NCBI GenBank assembly: GCA_964561605.1
Contig: CAZLQD010000020.1
Coordinates: 24,971 to 88,970, forward strand
DNA: 64,000 nucleotides
Direction: 5' to 3'
From: JALUZX01 sp964561605
GTDB lineage: Bacteria; Planctomycetota; UBA1135; JALUZX01
The position numbers and the translations under genes are program-made. The notes beneath the pieces were generated by a model. It saw only the letters and a list, made by a program, of their open reading frames with translations, ran no database searches and was not told the DNA's origin. Positions 1 to 9,537 of this stretch are shown here, one piece after another (the first letter of the stretch is position 1; each line of letters opens with the position of its first letter).

Positions 1-2
1 TG

Positions 3-1787
3 GTCTCCTGCCCCTGCAAGCCCTTCAACGGCGTCTTCCTCTTCGAGAACCGCACGGGGAAGGTGAAGTTCCCCGTCTTCGCCCCTCCCAGGAGGCTCGG
101 CCCGGCCGTTCCCAACGTCCAGCCCTCCTACCCGGGCGGCAAACTGAGAGTCCTTGCTCCCGGCCGGGAATTGGCGGGATTCCGAAAAGGAGAAATCCAC
201 CTCTCATGGAAGATCCATCCCCGGACCGTTGTCGATCCCGCCGACGTGAGAGTCCGGGCGAACCAGTGGAAATACTGCGACTTCGACGGCGACGGAGACC
301 TGGACCTCGTCGTGGGGGTGGGGGATTGGGCGGACTACGGCTGGGACCGGGCCTTCGACGAAAAGGGCCGGTGGACCAGGGGGCCCCTCCACGGTTACGT
401 CTATTTCCTGGAGAACCTGGGAACCGACGAGCGGCCGCGATACGCCGATCCCAGGAAGATCCTGGCCGGGGGAAAGCCTATCGACGTATACGGAATGCCC
501 TCACCGAACCCGGCCGATTTCGACGGCGACGGAGACCTGGACATAATCTGCGGCGAGTTCCTGGACAAGCTGACCTGGTTCGAGAACGTGGGGACCCGAA
601 CGAAGCCCGAGTACGCCGAAGGAAGGTTCCTCCAGTGGGGCGGGCGCCCGATCCGGATGGACCTCGAGATGATCGTTCCCGTGGCCTTCGACTGGGACGG
701 CGACGGAGACATGGACCTAGTCGTGGGCCAGGAGGACGGCAGGGTGGCCCTGGTAGAGAACACGGGGAAGGTGGAGGGCGGAATGCCTCTCTTCCTTCCC
801 CCCAGGTTCTTCCGCCAGGAGGCGGACCTCCTAAAATTCGGCGCACTGGTGACGCCCTTCGCCTTCGACTGGGACGGCGACGGAGACGAGGACCTGATCT
901 GCGGAAACACGGCGGGCTACCTGGGTTTCCTGGAGAACCTGGACGGAGGCGACCCTCCCCGCTGGGCGGCGCCGGTGCTGCTCGAGGCCGGGGGAAAGGT
1001 CATCCGCATCCAGGCCGGGCCCAACGGGTCCGTCCAGGGGCCCTGCGAAGCCAAATGGGGATATACCGTTCCATGGGTCACAGACTGGGACGGCGACGGG
1101 CTCCCAGACATACTGGTGAATTCCATCCTGGGCCGGGTGGTCTGGTTCAAGAACGTGGGGACCCGCCGCAAGCCGAAACTCGCCCCGGCCGCACCCGTCC
1201 GGGTGGAGTGGAAGGGCGCCACCCCCAAGCCCCCCTGGGTCTGGTGGAGGCCCGAAGAGGGGACCCTCCTGACCCAGTGGCGGACCACCCCGGCCGGCCT
1301 GGACTGGAACGGCGACGGCCTGGTCGACCTGGTCATGCTGGACCAGGAGGGCTTTCTGGCCTTCTTTCCCCGGGTCCGGAGAGAAGGGAGGCTCCTTCTC
1401 CTCCCGGGGAGACGCATCTTCCGGGGAGCCGGACCGTCGGCCTTCGACTCCAGGCACAGGGTCCGGAACCGCCGGCCCGGTCTCCTCAGACTCAACGCCT
1501 CCAGGGGCGGAAGGAGCGGAAGGAGGAAGATCTGTTTCGCCGACTGGGACGGTGACGGCCGGCTCGATCTCCTCGTCAACAGCCTGAACGTAAACTTCCT
1601 CAGGAACATCGGAGAGGGGAAGGGGAACGTCACGTTCCGGGATCTCGGCCCGATGGCCCGGAAGGTCCTGGCCGGTCACACCACCTGCCCCACCATCGTG
1701 GACTGGGACGGGAACGGCGTACCCGATCTCCTGATCGGGGCCGAGGACGGACATTTCTACTTCCTGAGGAACCCCGGGAAACCCTGA
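3..1787 (+). CDS. FG-GAP/VCBS repeat protein, 5' end outside window
   Basis: The reading frame is open from the first bases of the window, so the gene is cut at its 5' end. The GTG at 63 is only the first candidate start inside the window. Codons before it already match the repeat (a FLFENRTGK segment like the later YFLENLGTD). The visible 595 codons carry eight calcium-loop motifs of the DWDGDGDxDLVVG type, spaced like the blades of an FG-GAP/VCBS beta-propeller. Such proteins are exported and bind calcium, usually in adhesion or polymer contact. The ligand cannot be told. The signal peptide would lie in the missing part. No enzyme motif is visible. Confidence 0.8.
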   Translation, partial: VSCPCKPFNGVFLFENRTGKVKFPVFAPPRRLGPAVPNVQPSYPGGKLRVLAPGRELAGFRKGEIHLSWKIHPRTVVDPADVRVRANQWKYCDFDGDGDLDLVVGVGDWADYGWDRAFDEKGRWTRGPLHGYVYFLENLGTDERPRYADPRKILAGGKPIDVYGMPSPNPADFDGDGDLDIICGEFLDKLTWFENVGTRTKPEYAEGRFLQWGGRPIRMDLEMIVPVAFDWDGDGDMDLVVGQEDGRVALVENTGKVEGGMPLFLPPRFFRQEADLLKFGALVTPFAFDWDGDGDEDLICGNTAGYLGFLENLDGGDPPRWAAPVLLEAGGKVIRIQAGPNGSVQGPCEAKWGYTVPWVTDWDGDGLPDILVNSILGRVVWFKNVGTRRKPKLAPAAPVRVEWKGATPKPPWVWWRPEEGTLLTQWRTTPAGLDWNGDGLVDLVMLDQEGFLAFFPRVRREGRLLLLPGRRIFRGAGPSAFDSRHRVRNRRPGLLRLNASRGGRSGRRKICFADWDGDGRLDLLVNSLNVNFLRNIGEGKGNVTFRDLGPMARKVLAGHTTCPTIVDWDGNGVPDLLIGAEDGHFYFLRNPGKP

Positions 1788-2052
1788 CACCCCCCCGGCC
1801 GGCTTCGGGGCTCCTGCGGGCGGCGGGCCCTTCCGTCCTCCTCTCGAGACGGCCCGGGTCGGCGGGAGGAAGGTCCTCCGGCCGAGGCGGGATGGGAAGG
1901 AACCCAGGAAGGACGGGGCGGCGACCTTTCCCCGGAGAGCCGACCGGGCGGGACGAAAGATTTTTTTACACCCCCTTTCCCCCTTTTTCCCGGCCCGCCC
2001 CTTCTCCCCTGCAGGGGCCGGGACTAGCATCCTCTCTCCAAAGGAGGTTTCC

Positions 2053-3984
2053 ATGACCATCACCCGCCGTTCCTTCCTGAAGCAAGTCTCCACGGCCGGC
2101 CTTCTCACCGCCGCAGGCTGCACCCTGCCCGGCCCCGGAAAGAAGTCTCCCTCGGGCAAGGGGAGGAGAAGGAAGCCCAACATCATCCACATCATGTCCG
2201 ACGAGCTGGGCTACTACGAGCTCTCCTGCATGGGTCACCCTCACTTCCGGACGCCGAACATCGACAGACTCGCAGCCGAGGGAGTGCGCTTCACCCAGGG
2301 CCTGGCGGGCGCGCCCCTTTGCGCCCCCACCCGGTGCACCCTGATGACGGGCAAGCACAACGGTCACACCTCGGTGCGCACGAACGGCGGAGGCACCCCC
2401 ATGCGGGCGGGAGAAGTCACCGTCGCCACGGTCCTCAAGAAAGCCGGTTATGCCACGGGTGGATTCGGAAAGTGGGGTTGCGGGGGAAGGGGCTCCACGG
2501 GCGTCCCGGAGAAACACGGATTCGACGTCTTCTTCGGTTACTACGACCAGGTCCACGCCCATACTTATTACCCGCCCTACCTGATCCGGAACAGCGAGGA
2601 AGTCCCCCTTCCCGGCGACCACGGCGGCTTCACGGGAAAGACCTATTCCCACTACGTCATCATGGATGAGGCGAAGAAGTTCATCCGGGCCAACAAGGAT
2701 CGGCCCTTCTACTGCTACCTTCCCATCACCCCGCCCCACGGGTTGTTCACCATCCCGGAGGACGATCCTTCCTGGAAGATCTACAAGGACAAGCCCTGGC
2801 CGAAGGACGCCAAGGCCTACGCCGCCATGGTCAACATGGTGGACCGGAACGTGGGGGAGATCCGGAAACTCCTGGCGGAACTGGGCCTGGAGGAGGACAC
2901 GATCATCTTCTTCTCCGGCGACAACGGAGGCATGGACTACTTCCGCGACAAGAATCACCCCCGCGGATTCCATGCCCCCAACGTGAACCCCAGGACGGGC
3001 GTCGCCTTCCGGGGACAGAAGGGGAATCTCTACGAGGGAGGCCTCCGGATCCCCATGATCGTCTGCTGGCCCGGCAGGATCCGCCCGGGGAGGGTGAGCG
3101 ACTTCCTCTGGTATTTCCCCGATTTCCTCGCCACCGCGGCCGAACTGGCCGGAGTCCCACCGACCCCAGACACCGACGGAATTTCCATCGTTCCCGAACT
3201 CCTCGGCGAGGCCGCTGCGGGCCGCTCCCAGAAAGAACACGAATTCCTCTATTTCGAACTCGGAGGCCAGCGGGCCGTGCGCATGAAGAACTGGAAGGCC
3301 GTAAGGCCCGGCCGCCACGCCCCCTGGGAGCTCTACGACCTGGCCGAGGACATCGAGGAAAAACACGACCTGGCGGAGAAGCATCCGGAGATCCTGAAGC
3401 GGATGATCGCCGTGGCCGAGAGGGAACACGTCCCCGCCGTGGAGGGAAAATACTTCGACCACTCCCTGGAGGAGAAGGACCGGGCCGCCAAGTGGGGCGG
3501 CAAGAACGGCGCCCTCCGTCACCGGCGGATCCACAAAATGCCGAAGAAGGGCCTCGTCCCCTCCTCCAAGTTCAAGATCTTACGCGTTTCAAGCGAGGAA
3601 GAATCCAACGGGAAGCTCGCGAAGAACGCCATCGACGGCGATCCCGCCACGTGGTGGCATACCCGTTTCAGCGTTAATCTTGCCAAGCCGCCGCACGAGA
3701 TCGTCATCGACATGGGAGCGGAACACACCGTGACGGGAATCCGCTACCTGGCCCGCCAGGACGGAAGCTGGAACGGGGCCTTCCGGACGGTCCGAATCTA
3801 CGTAGGGAACGATCCGAACAGGTTCGGAAAGGCCGTGGCAAGAAAGAATTTCAAGAAGACCCGCAAACCCCAGGAGATCGACTTCGCCCCCGTGAAAGGC
3901 CGCTACGTCCGGATCCAGATCCTCTCCTCCATCAACAACGGCCCCTGGGCCTCGGCTGCCGAGATCGGCATCGTGGGGAAATAG
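2053..3984 (+). CDS. Sulfatase (arylsulfatase A family) lipoprotein with C-terminal F5/8-type domain
   Basis: 643 residues. AAGGAGG at 2041-2047 fixes the ATG. The N-terminus has a twin-arginine motif (TRRSFLK) followed by a lipobox-like LLTAAGC, so folded export and lipid anchoring are likely. The sulfatase signature C-A-P-T-R has Cys90, the residue converted to formylglycine in this family, and a GKHNGH segment follows. The metal-binding start (IIHIMSDELGYYE) and FSGDNGG also fit alkaline-phosphatase-fold sulfatases. The last 140 or so residues, from about position 510, look like a discoidin/F5/8 type C carbohydrate-binding domain (WWHTRF, RYVRIQ). The substrate is probably a sulfated polysaccharide; which one is not shown. 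A maturase gene is not in the window. Confidence 0.9.
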   Translation: MTITRRSFLKQVSTAGLLTAAGCTLPGPGKKSPSGKGRRRKPNIIHIMSDELGYYELSCMGHPHFRTPNIDRLAAEGVRFTQGLAGAPLCAPTRCTLMTGKHNGHTSVRTNGGGTPMRAGEVTVATVLKKAGYATGGFGKWGCGGRGSTGVPEKHGFDVFFGYYDQVHAHTYYPPYLIRNSEEVPLPGDHGGFTGKTYSHYVIMDEAKKFIRANKDRPFYCYLPITPPHGLFTIPEDDPSWKIYKDKPWPKDAKAYAAMVNMVDRNVGEIRKLLAELGLEEDTIIFFSGDNGGMDYFRDKNHPRGFHAPNVNPRTGVAFRGQKGNLYEGGLRIPMIVCWPGRIRPGRVSDFLWYFPDFLATAAELAGVPPTPDTDGISIVPELLGEAAAGRSQKEHEFLYFELGGQRAVRMKNWKAVRPGRHAPWELYDLAEDIEEKHDLAEKHPEILKRMIAVAEREHVPAVEGKYFDHSLEEKDRAAKWGGKNGALRHRRIHKMPKKGLVPSSKFKILRVSSEEESNGKLAKNAIDGDPATWWHTRFSVNLAKPPHEIVIDMGAEHTVTGIRYLARQDGSWNGAFRTVRIYVGNDPNRFGKAVARKNFKKTRKPQEIDFAPVKGRYVRIQILSSINNGPWASAAEIGIVGK

Positions 3985-4012
3985 ACCTTCCTCCGAGGGT
4001 CCGGCCGGTCGA

Positions 4013-5821
4013 TCACATTCCGGGAGTCAGGAGGACTCCGTTCGTGGAAACGCACCCCAGGGGCGCCTGGGGAAAGGCCTGGAAAGCCTGGACCAGGAAG
4101 GAGCGTCCCGCCAGGACGGGGGAGGAGGGAATCCGGACCTTCAGACTCCAGTCCGGGGAAGGGGCTGGATGAAAATACTTGAGGAGGAGAATCGGCCTCC
4201 CCCCGAGATCCAGGTAGATCCGGAAACCCCGGACAGGCTCGGTCAAGCTCCCGGGAAACCCGGCAAGAAGCCAGATCGGCCGTTTCACGGTCCAAGCCCG
4301 GCCTGAAACCCGGATCGCCGTTCCGAGCACAGGATCCTCCGCCGAAAGGTTTCCGTATTTTCCTCCCCACCAAACACTCTCCCCGCGGACCTGGGCCGTT
4401 GCGCCGGGGAAGAAAACCCTGGGTTCCTGGCCGTGGATCGAATCCCTGGCGCGAAAGAGGAGCCGTCCGCCCGAAAGGGTCAAGTATTCGGGATAGGACG
4501 ACGAAGGCCCGGTCCAGATGTCCTTCACCAGGACGGTTCCGGCCGCCGTTCCGTCGGTCTTCCAGAGTTCCGTCCCCCTGACCCCGTCGTCCCCGGCGAA
4601 AAAGGCATACCGGCTTCCCAACTTGTAGAACCTGGAAAACCTCGCCCCGCTCCCGGGCCCGGGCATGATCTCCTTGAGGAGCTTCGTCCCCGCCGCCGTT
4701 CCGTCACTCACCCAGAGCTCGAACCCCCTCTTCCCGTCGTCGGCCGAAAAGACGACTTTGTTTCCGAAAGACACCATCCAACCCGGGTTGGAGCCCGCCA
4801 TGCCCGGGTTGATGTCCTTCACCAGCACGGTCCCCGACGGGGTCCCGTCGGTCTTCCAGAGCTCCATTCCCGTCTTCCCATCGTCGGCTGAAAAGAATAG
4901 GAGGCCCCCGGCCTGGGTGAAATTCCTGGAGAACTTCGCATCCCCTGGTCCGGATGCGATGTCCTTGAGAAGCCTCGTTCCGGCCGCCGTCCCGTCGCTG
5001 ATCCACAATTCGTAACCGTGTTTGCCGTCACATGCTGCGAAAACCAGGCGACCGCCCAGAACAGCCGTGTTGAAAGGATAACGGTTGTGGGTCATGAGGG
5101 TCGGCTCCGGCCCGGGCCAGACGTCCTTGACCAGCCGGGTCCCCTTCGTCGTGCCGTCGGTGGCCCAAAGCTCCCATCCGTGAACAGTCTCGTAACCGAA
5201 GAAGAAAAGCTTGTCCCCGGCCGGCGTGAGATAGGAAGGATAGGAGTCGCTGTAGTTACCTCCCGGCCGAATATCCTTGACCAGGGCCGTCCCCGAAGGC
5301 GTACCGTCGGTGGCCCAGAGCTCCCGGCCGTGGATCCCGTCCCGGGCGGAGAAATACACCCTCCCCCGGAAAGGCGTCAAGTTGACTGGAGGATCCATGT
5401 AGATGGGCCGGCCCTGGTTGCCCGGGTTGATGTCCTTGACCATCCAGGTCCCCTTTGCCGTCCCGTCGCTCCTCCAGATTTCCCCCCCGTGGATCCCGTC
5501 CTCGCCGGTGCAGAGCAGGATCCCCCCCAGGGCCGTCAGCTCCCTGGGCTGCACCCCGCCCCCCGGCCCGGGATGGATGTCCTTGACGAGGACCGTACCG
5601 TTCGGTGTCCCGTCGGTCTTCCACAGGGAGTGCCCGTGGAGAGAGTCGGCGGCGGTGAAGAAGGTGGTCCCCAGAACGTCGCAGAACCGGGCGGGCAGGG
5701 AACTCCGCGACCCGGGAGTGATGTCTTTGAGGAGGAGGTTGCCCTGGCCTGGGAGGATGGGAGGCCCGAAAAGGAAAAGGAAGAGAAAGGCCGGCAAAGA
5801 AGTAGGGCGGATAGCCTTCAT
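4013..5821 (-). CDS. ELWxxDGT repeat secreted protein
   Basis: 602 residues from the ATG at 5821; the frame is open further upstream, but the signal peptide (MKAIRPTSLPAFLFLFLFG, then PGQG) starts here. Eight copies of an ELWxTDGTxxGTxLVKDI repeat follow, with spacings of about 50-65 residues. This is the ELWxxDGT repeat seen in secreted proteins of unknown function. The final 80 or so residues (IPSSPVLAGRSFLVQAFQ, then STNGVLL) resemble the end of the neighbouring protease at 6117-8267. The two genes are divergent across 295 bases. No catalytic motif is visible. It is probably a propeller-like surface protein. Confidence 0.8.
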   Translation of the reverse strand: MKAIRPTSLPAFLFLFLFGPPILPGQGNLLLKDITPGSRSSLPARFCDVLGTTFFTAADSLHGHSLWKTDGTPNGTVLVKDIHPGPGGGVQPRELTALGGILLCTGEDGIHGGEIWRSDGTAKGTWMVKDINPGNQGRPIYMDPPVNLTPFRGRVYFSARDGIHGRELWATDGTPSGTALVKDIRPGGNYSDSYPSYLTPAGDKLFFFGYETVHGWELWATDGTTKGTRLVKDVWPGPEPTLMTHNRYPFNTAVLGGRLVFAACDGKHGYELWISDGTAAGTRLLKDIASGPGDAKFSRNFTQAGGLLFFSADDGKTGMELWKTDGTPSGTVLVKDINPGMAGSNPGWMVSFGNKVVFSADDGKRGFELWVSDGTAAGTKLLKEIMPGPGSGARFSRFYKLGSRYAFFAGDDGVRGTELWKTDGTAAGTVLVKDIWTGPSSSYPEYLTLSGGRLLFRARDSIHGQEPRVFFPGATAQVRGESVWWGGKYGNLSAEDPVLGTAIRVSGRAWTVKRPIWLLAGFPGSLTEPVRGFRIYLDLGGRPILLLKYFHPAPSPDWSLKVRIPSSPVLAGRSFLVQAFQAFPQAPLGCVSTNGVLLTPGM

Positions 5822-6116
5822 AGGTACCTTCCTGGGGGGTTTTTCGGGAAGAGAAGGAAGAGCAGGGGGGGTGGTCCAGCTTTTCCATGTTATCCTGGAA
5901 GTGGGCCCTCGGGTATTCCCCCTCCTCAACCCCGAGCGAAAACGAACAGCCGCCCTCCCTTCCACGCCCCTAACCTTCCCCTCCAGGTCTCCACCTCGGA
6001 GACTCCGGGAACCAAGGATTGTTGTCCTCTCCCACCTCCTTGCCACTCCCCTTTCTCGCCGGAACACTTTTTGCGGGGAAAAGGGGAATTCCCTAACATG
6101 GATAAGGAGGTCAAGT

Positions 6117-8267
6117 ATGCGCTCCACTTCCGCTCTCTGCTGTTTCTTCCTTATTTCCCTTCTGGACCTCTCCCTCCCCGCCCAGGAAAAGATGGATCCC
6201 CTCCTGGAGGCGCCCGCCCCGGGAAGAATCCCCGGCACCCGGAGCTGGATCCTCCTCTTGAAGGACCGGCCCTTCGACCTCTCTGCCTACAGGGAGGCCA
6301 TCTTCCAGAAGGAACCTTCCTGGGAGATCGAAAGGATCGTGGCCGGCCTGGAAAGGGCGGTCCGCCGCCATCAGGCCCCCCTTGCAGGTCTCGTCCGGAG
6401 GCTCGGGGGGAGAGTCCAAGCCCAATGGTGGCTCGTGAACGGCCTGGCCGTGGAGGTCCCCCCATCCGCCGTGGAGGAACTCCGAGGCCATCCCATGGTG
6501 GACAAGGTTCTCCCCGACAGTTTCCGGGGCCCCGGGGGAGCTCCCATTCTCAAGTCGACGGACACGCAGAACCACGTCGTCGACCCGCTCCAGGCCCGTG
6601 GGATCCAGGGAAAGGGAGTTGTCCTGGCCGTGGCGGACACGGGATTCGACATCGAATACAAGGTGGGCTCACCCCCCTATCACCCCAACCCCACCTTCTA
6701 CGTCAAGGGCGATCCCAGCAACACTTCGGGCGGCGGGCTCAAGGGGTCACGCCTGGTGCGGGTGCTCCAGACGGGCAGCCAGCCTCTCGGTGCCATCGAC
6801 GTCCACGGGACATCCGTCACGGCGGTTGCGGCGGGGGAGAAATGGGACAAGAGCAAGGATTCCGACAAAGGACACGCCCCGGCCGCTTCCATAGCAGCCT
6901 ACGCCTGGGCGGAACTCCCCAACGGATACACCAAGCTCTCCACCATGGTGACCACCTGGCAGAAGGTGGCATCGGACAAGGCCAAATGGAACATCGTTGC
7001 AGCCAACAATTCCTTCATGGGCTCCGCTCCAGCCAACTGGGTGGAGCAACAGGCCATGGATTCCCTGGTCTTGAACGCCGACATCTTCGTGGCCGCCATG
7101 TGCGGCAATTCCTATTCCAGCACCCATTTCAGCAACGGGGCCACGAACATCCTGGCCGTCGGGGCCGTGGAGCCGGACACGAGAAAGATGGCCGACTACT
7201 CTTCCCGCGGCCCTCTCTGGACGGACGGCCGCTTCTACCCCGACATCGTTGCCAACGGCTCTTTCATCACGACCCCCAAGGCGGACGGTGGAAGCCGGCT
7301 TTCCAGTGGAACATCCTACGCCACCCCCCAGGTGGCCGGAGCGGCACTGCTCTACCGGGCACTCAAACCAGGAGCCTCCGCCCTGGAGACCCGTGCCGTC
7401 CTTCTGGCCACGGCCCAGGACATAAGCGCCGCCAACACCAAACCACCCTATAACTCTAGAAACGCATACGGACTTGGTTACCTGAGGGATGACCGGGTCG
7501 CCGCCGTGGCCAAGGGCAAGATCGGGACCGTCATACCTTTCCGGATCAAGAACTCCACACCCACGGTCACTCTCAAGTTCACCCTGAAACCGGTTCAGCG
7601 TTACGCTGCCGTCCTTTCCTGGAACCGATTCACCCTGGGGAAGATGAACAGCCAGAGCAACCTGGATTTGGAGGTTCGTGTCGGCCCCCTGGTCATCGCC
7701 TCTTCCAAGACCCCCCTCAACGTCAATGAGAAAGTGGTCTTCCGCGCTCCCGGTTCAGGAAAAGTGGACCTGGTCATCCTCGCCCGCGGTCCCCTGGAGA
7801 AGTCCCCCCTTCCCTGCGTCCTCGTCGTCGTGCCCGAGACTCCTCCCTACCTCCCGGGCTCCACCCTCGGCTACGGGCAAGGCTGTGCCGGAGCGTCCGG
7901 GGGCGGGATCCCTCCCATCCTCGTTTCCACCACCGAACATATCATCGGCCGGCCCTACATCCTGAACCTCACCAAGGTCAACCTCTTCTCTCCGGCTTTC
8001 CTCTTCCTGGGAAGATCCGACAGGAAATGGGGGCAAGTGGCCCTCCCCTTGGACCTCGGTTTCCTGGGGGCCCCCAAGTGCAAGCTCCTCACCGAGATCC
8101 TCCTGATTCGGCCCTTCTTCTACGGATCCTGCACCCTGAAAGTCCCGGAGGACCCCCTCTTTCTCGGAATACCCCTCTATCACCAGGCTTTGGTGCAGGA
8201 GAAAAAGGCCAACCCGGCGGGCCTCATCCTCTCCAACGGACTCAAGATCACCCTGGGCGGCCAGTAG
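6117..8267 (+). CDS. Subtilisin-like serine protease (S8 family), secreted
   Basis: 716 residues. AAGGAGG at 6104-6110 sits six bases before the ATG, which selects this start over the much longer open frame. A signal peptide (CCFFLISLLDLSLPAQ) is followed by an inhibitor-like propeptide region. The S8 triad is visible: Asp174 in AVADTGFD, His230 in VHGTSV and Ser400 in SGTSYATP, with Asn in AAMCGNS as the likely oxyanion residue. After about residue 560 comes a C-terminal module with YGQGCAG, LPLDLGFLG and SNGLKITLG. I recognise that pattern as a recurrent planctomycete C-terminal domain. The protein is exported and probably surface-associated; its substrate is unknown. Confidence 0.88.
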   Translation: MRSTSALCCFFLISLLDLSLPAQEKMDPLLEAPAPGRIPGTRSWILLLKDRPFDLSAYREAIFQKEPSWEIERIVAGLERAVRRHQAPLAGLVRRLGGRVQAQWWLVNGLAVEVPPSAVEELRGHPMVDKVLPDSFRGPGGAPILKSTDTQNHVVDPLQARGIQGKGVVLAVADTGFDIEYKVGSPPYHPNPTFYVKGDPSNTSGGGLKGSRLVRVLQTGSQPLGAIDVHGTSVTAVAAGEKWDKSKDSDKGHAPAASIAAYAWAELPNGYTKLSTMVTTWQKVASDKAKWNIVAANNSFMGSAPANWVEQQAMDSLVLNADIFVAAMCGNSYSSTHFSNGATNILAVGAVEPDTRKMADYSSRGPLWTDGRFYPDIVANGSFITTPKADGGSRLSSGTSYATPQVAGAALLYRALKPGASALETRAVLLATAQDISAANTKPPYNSRNAYGLGYLRDDRVAAVAKGKIGTVIPFRIKNSTPTVTLKFTLKPVQRYAAVLSWNRFTLGKMNSQSNLDLEVRVGPLVIASSKTPLNVNEKVVFRAPGSGKVDLVILARGPLEKSPLPCVLVVVPETPPYLPGSTLGYGQGCAGASGGGIPPILVSTTEHIIGRPYILNLTKVNLFSPAFLFLGRSDRKWGQVALPLDLGFLGAPKCKLLTEILLIRPFFYGSCTLKVPEDPLFLGIPLYHQALVQEKKANPAGLILSNGLKITLGGQ

Positions 8268-8454
8268 ATCGCAAAGGCTCGGGTTCGGGACGCACCTCCT
8301 CCGGCTCCTCCCTCCCGACCCGAGCCTCATCCGAAGAAAGGGGAAGGGCGGAGGTCCGGTCTTTCCGATCTCCGGCGTTCCTCCGCCCCCCTCCCGGCTC
8401 GAAGGCACGGCGTCCCCCGGCACACCGCCTGGAAACCCGGGCCGAGCCGGGAGC

Positions 8455-9408
8455 CTACCCCGGGAAACGGGTCTCCGAGGAGACCCAGAAGCGTTCGCCC
8501 AGGCGGGTGACGAGGCGGGCCCTGCCGGTTCCCTCCAGTTCCTCCAGGACCTCCCGGACCCTGCCCGGGGCATATCGCTCCAGGGCGCCCAGAAGTTCCC
8601 CCTCCTTCATCGGATGGCGCCGGATCACTTCCAGGATCGCCTCGACCAGGCTCTTTCCGGCGGAGAAATCGAAATTCGCCGGGTCGTAGAGGGAGAGGAC
8701 CCGGGCTACTCCGCCCAGGATCTCCTCGGCCAGATCCACCCTCTCTTTCGACGCAGGCCTGACCCACCCTTCCGAAGGCGGCCGATCGGGAACGAGCAGA
8801 TGGACCTGGTCCGGCCCGATTCGAGCGATCACGCCGGCCAGCTTCTCCAGGGCCTCAGGAGTGTCGTTCAGCCCCTGGAGCAACATCACCTCGAGCCAGA
8901 GCTTCCCCTCGTATTCCTTCCGGAAGGCCTCGAGCCCCTCCAAATGCCTGTGGAAGGTGCACTCCTTGTGGTGCCGGTGGATCTTCCTGTGAAGCTCTTC
9001 GTCCCCCGCATCCAGGGTGGGGAGAACGGCATCCGCCTCGAGCAAGTCGGCCCGAACCTCGGGCAAGTAGAGGAGCGATCCGTTTGTGATCACAGCCAGA
9101 GGACGGGAGGAGATCTCCTTGAGACCTCGGACCAAACGGCCCAACCCGGAGTTCAAAGTCGGCTCACCCGAGCCCAGGACCGTGACCCAGTCCAGGGCAT
9201 CCCGGCCCTTCTCCTCCACCACCCGCCGGGCCTCATCCAGAATCTCCTCGACAGGAAGGTACTCCTTACGCACAACCGTGAGCCGGGTCGTCCGCCCGAG
9301 CTGGCAATACACACAACTCCAGGAGCAAGTCTTCAGAGGAACCGGGTCCACCCCCAAAGACCGCCCCAGCCGGCGGGAAGGAACCGGACCGAAAACCTGC
9401 ACCACCAC
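8455..9408 (-). CDS. Radical SAM protein (COG0731-like)
   Basis: 317 residues. The start is the first of three consecutive GTG codons, so its exact position is uncertain by a few codons. The N-terminus reads FGPVPSRRLGRSLGVD, then CSWSCVYC, the CxxxCxxC motif that holds the 4Fe-4S cluster reducing S-adenosylmethionine. The layout matches the COG0731 Fe-S oxidoreductase group related to tRNA-wyosine TYW1 proteins. The last 80 residues look like a small winged-helix segment. The reaction is unknown for most of this family. It lies downstream of the por genes on the same strand but is separated from them by a strong hairpin. Confidence 0.75.
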   Translation of the reverse strand: MVVQVFGPVPSRRLGRSLGVDPVPLKTCSWSCVYCQLGRTTRLTVVRKEYLPVEEILDEARRVVEEKGRDALDWVTVLGSGEPTLNSGLGRLVRGLKEISSRPLAVITNGSLLYLPEVRADLLEADAVLPTLDAGDEELHRKIHRHHKECTFHRHLEGLEAFRKEYEGKLWLEVMLLQGLNDTPEALEKLAGVIARIGPDQVHLLVPDRPPSEGWVRPASKERVDLAEEILGGVARVLSLYDPANFDFSAGKSLVEAILEVIRRHPMKEGELLGALERYAPGRVREVLEELEGTGRARLVTRLGERFWVSSETRFPG

Positions 9409-9411
9409 CCC

Positions 9412-9532
9412 CTCGTTATAAAACCACTCCCGGCAAAAAATGGCAGGATAAACAGCAAAACCGCGGAAAATTCCGCGGTTTTGCCGGATCAGGAACCAAT
9501 CTCGTTATAAAACTACTCCCGGCAAAAAATGG
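9412..9532. repeat. Direct repeat pair of 32 bases flanking a hairpin
   Basis: Two 32-base copies at 9412-9443 and 9501-9532 differ by one base. Each starts CTCGTTATAAAAC and ends GGCAAAAAATGG. The 57 bases between them hold a long inverted repeat. The second copy stops six bases before the porB stop codon, and the first begins just upstream of the radical SAM start. The structure is plain in the sequence. Whether it is a duplicated control element, a recombination scar or a small non-autonomous element is not known. Confidence 0.8.
9455..9484. terminator. Hairpin, likely terminator of the por operon
   Basis: A perfect 14-base inverted repeat (GCAAAACCGCGGAA with its complement) has a two-base loop. 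On the minus strand it follows porB. The 14-base stem makes it a plausible rho-independent type terminator, although the downstream T tract is imperfect. It is nearly symmetric, so it could also act on the plus strand. Confidence 0.6.
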
Positions 9533-9537
9533 GGGGG

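Noticed and set aside
831..2195. 454-codon minus-strand open frame antisense to the first VCBS gene
   Set aside because: Composition mirrors the calcium-loop repeats of the plus-strand gene and overlaps the sulfatase start; no independent domain.
5822..6238. Longer N-terminus for the ELWxxDGT protein
   Set aside because: The upstream open frame lacks a signal peptide or ribosome site and would run over the divergent subtilase start; the signal peptide begins at 5821.
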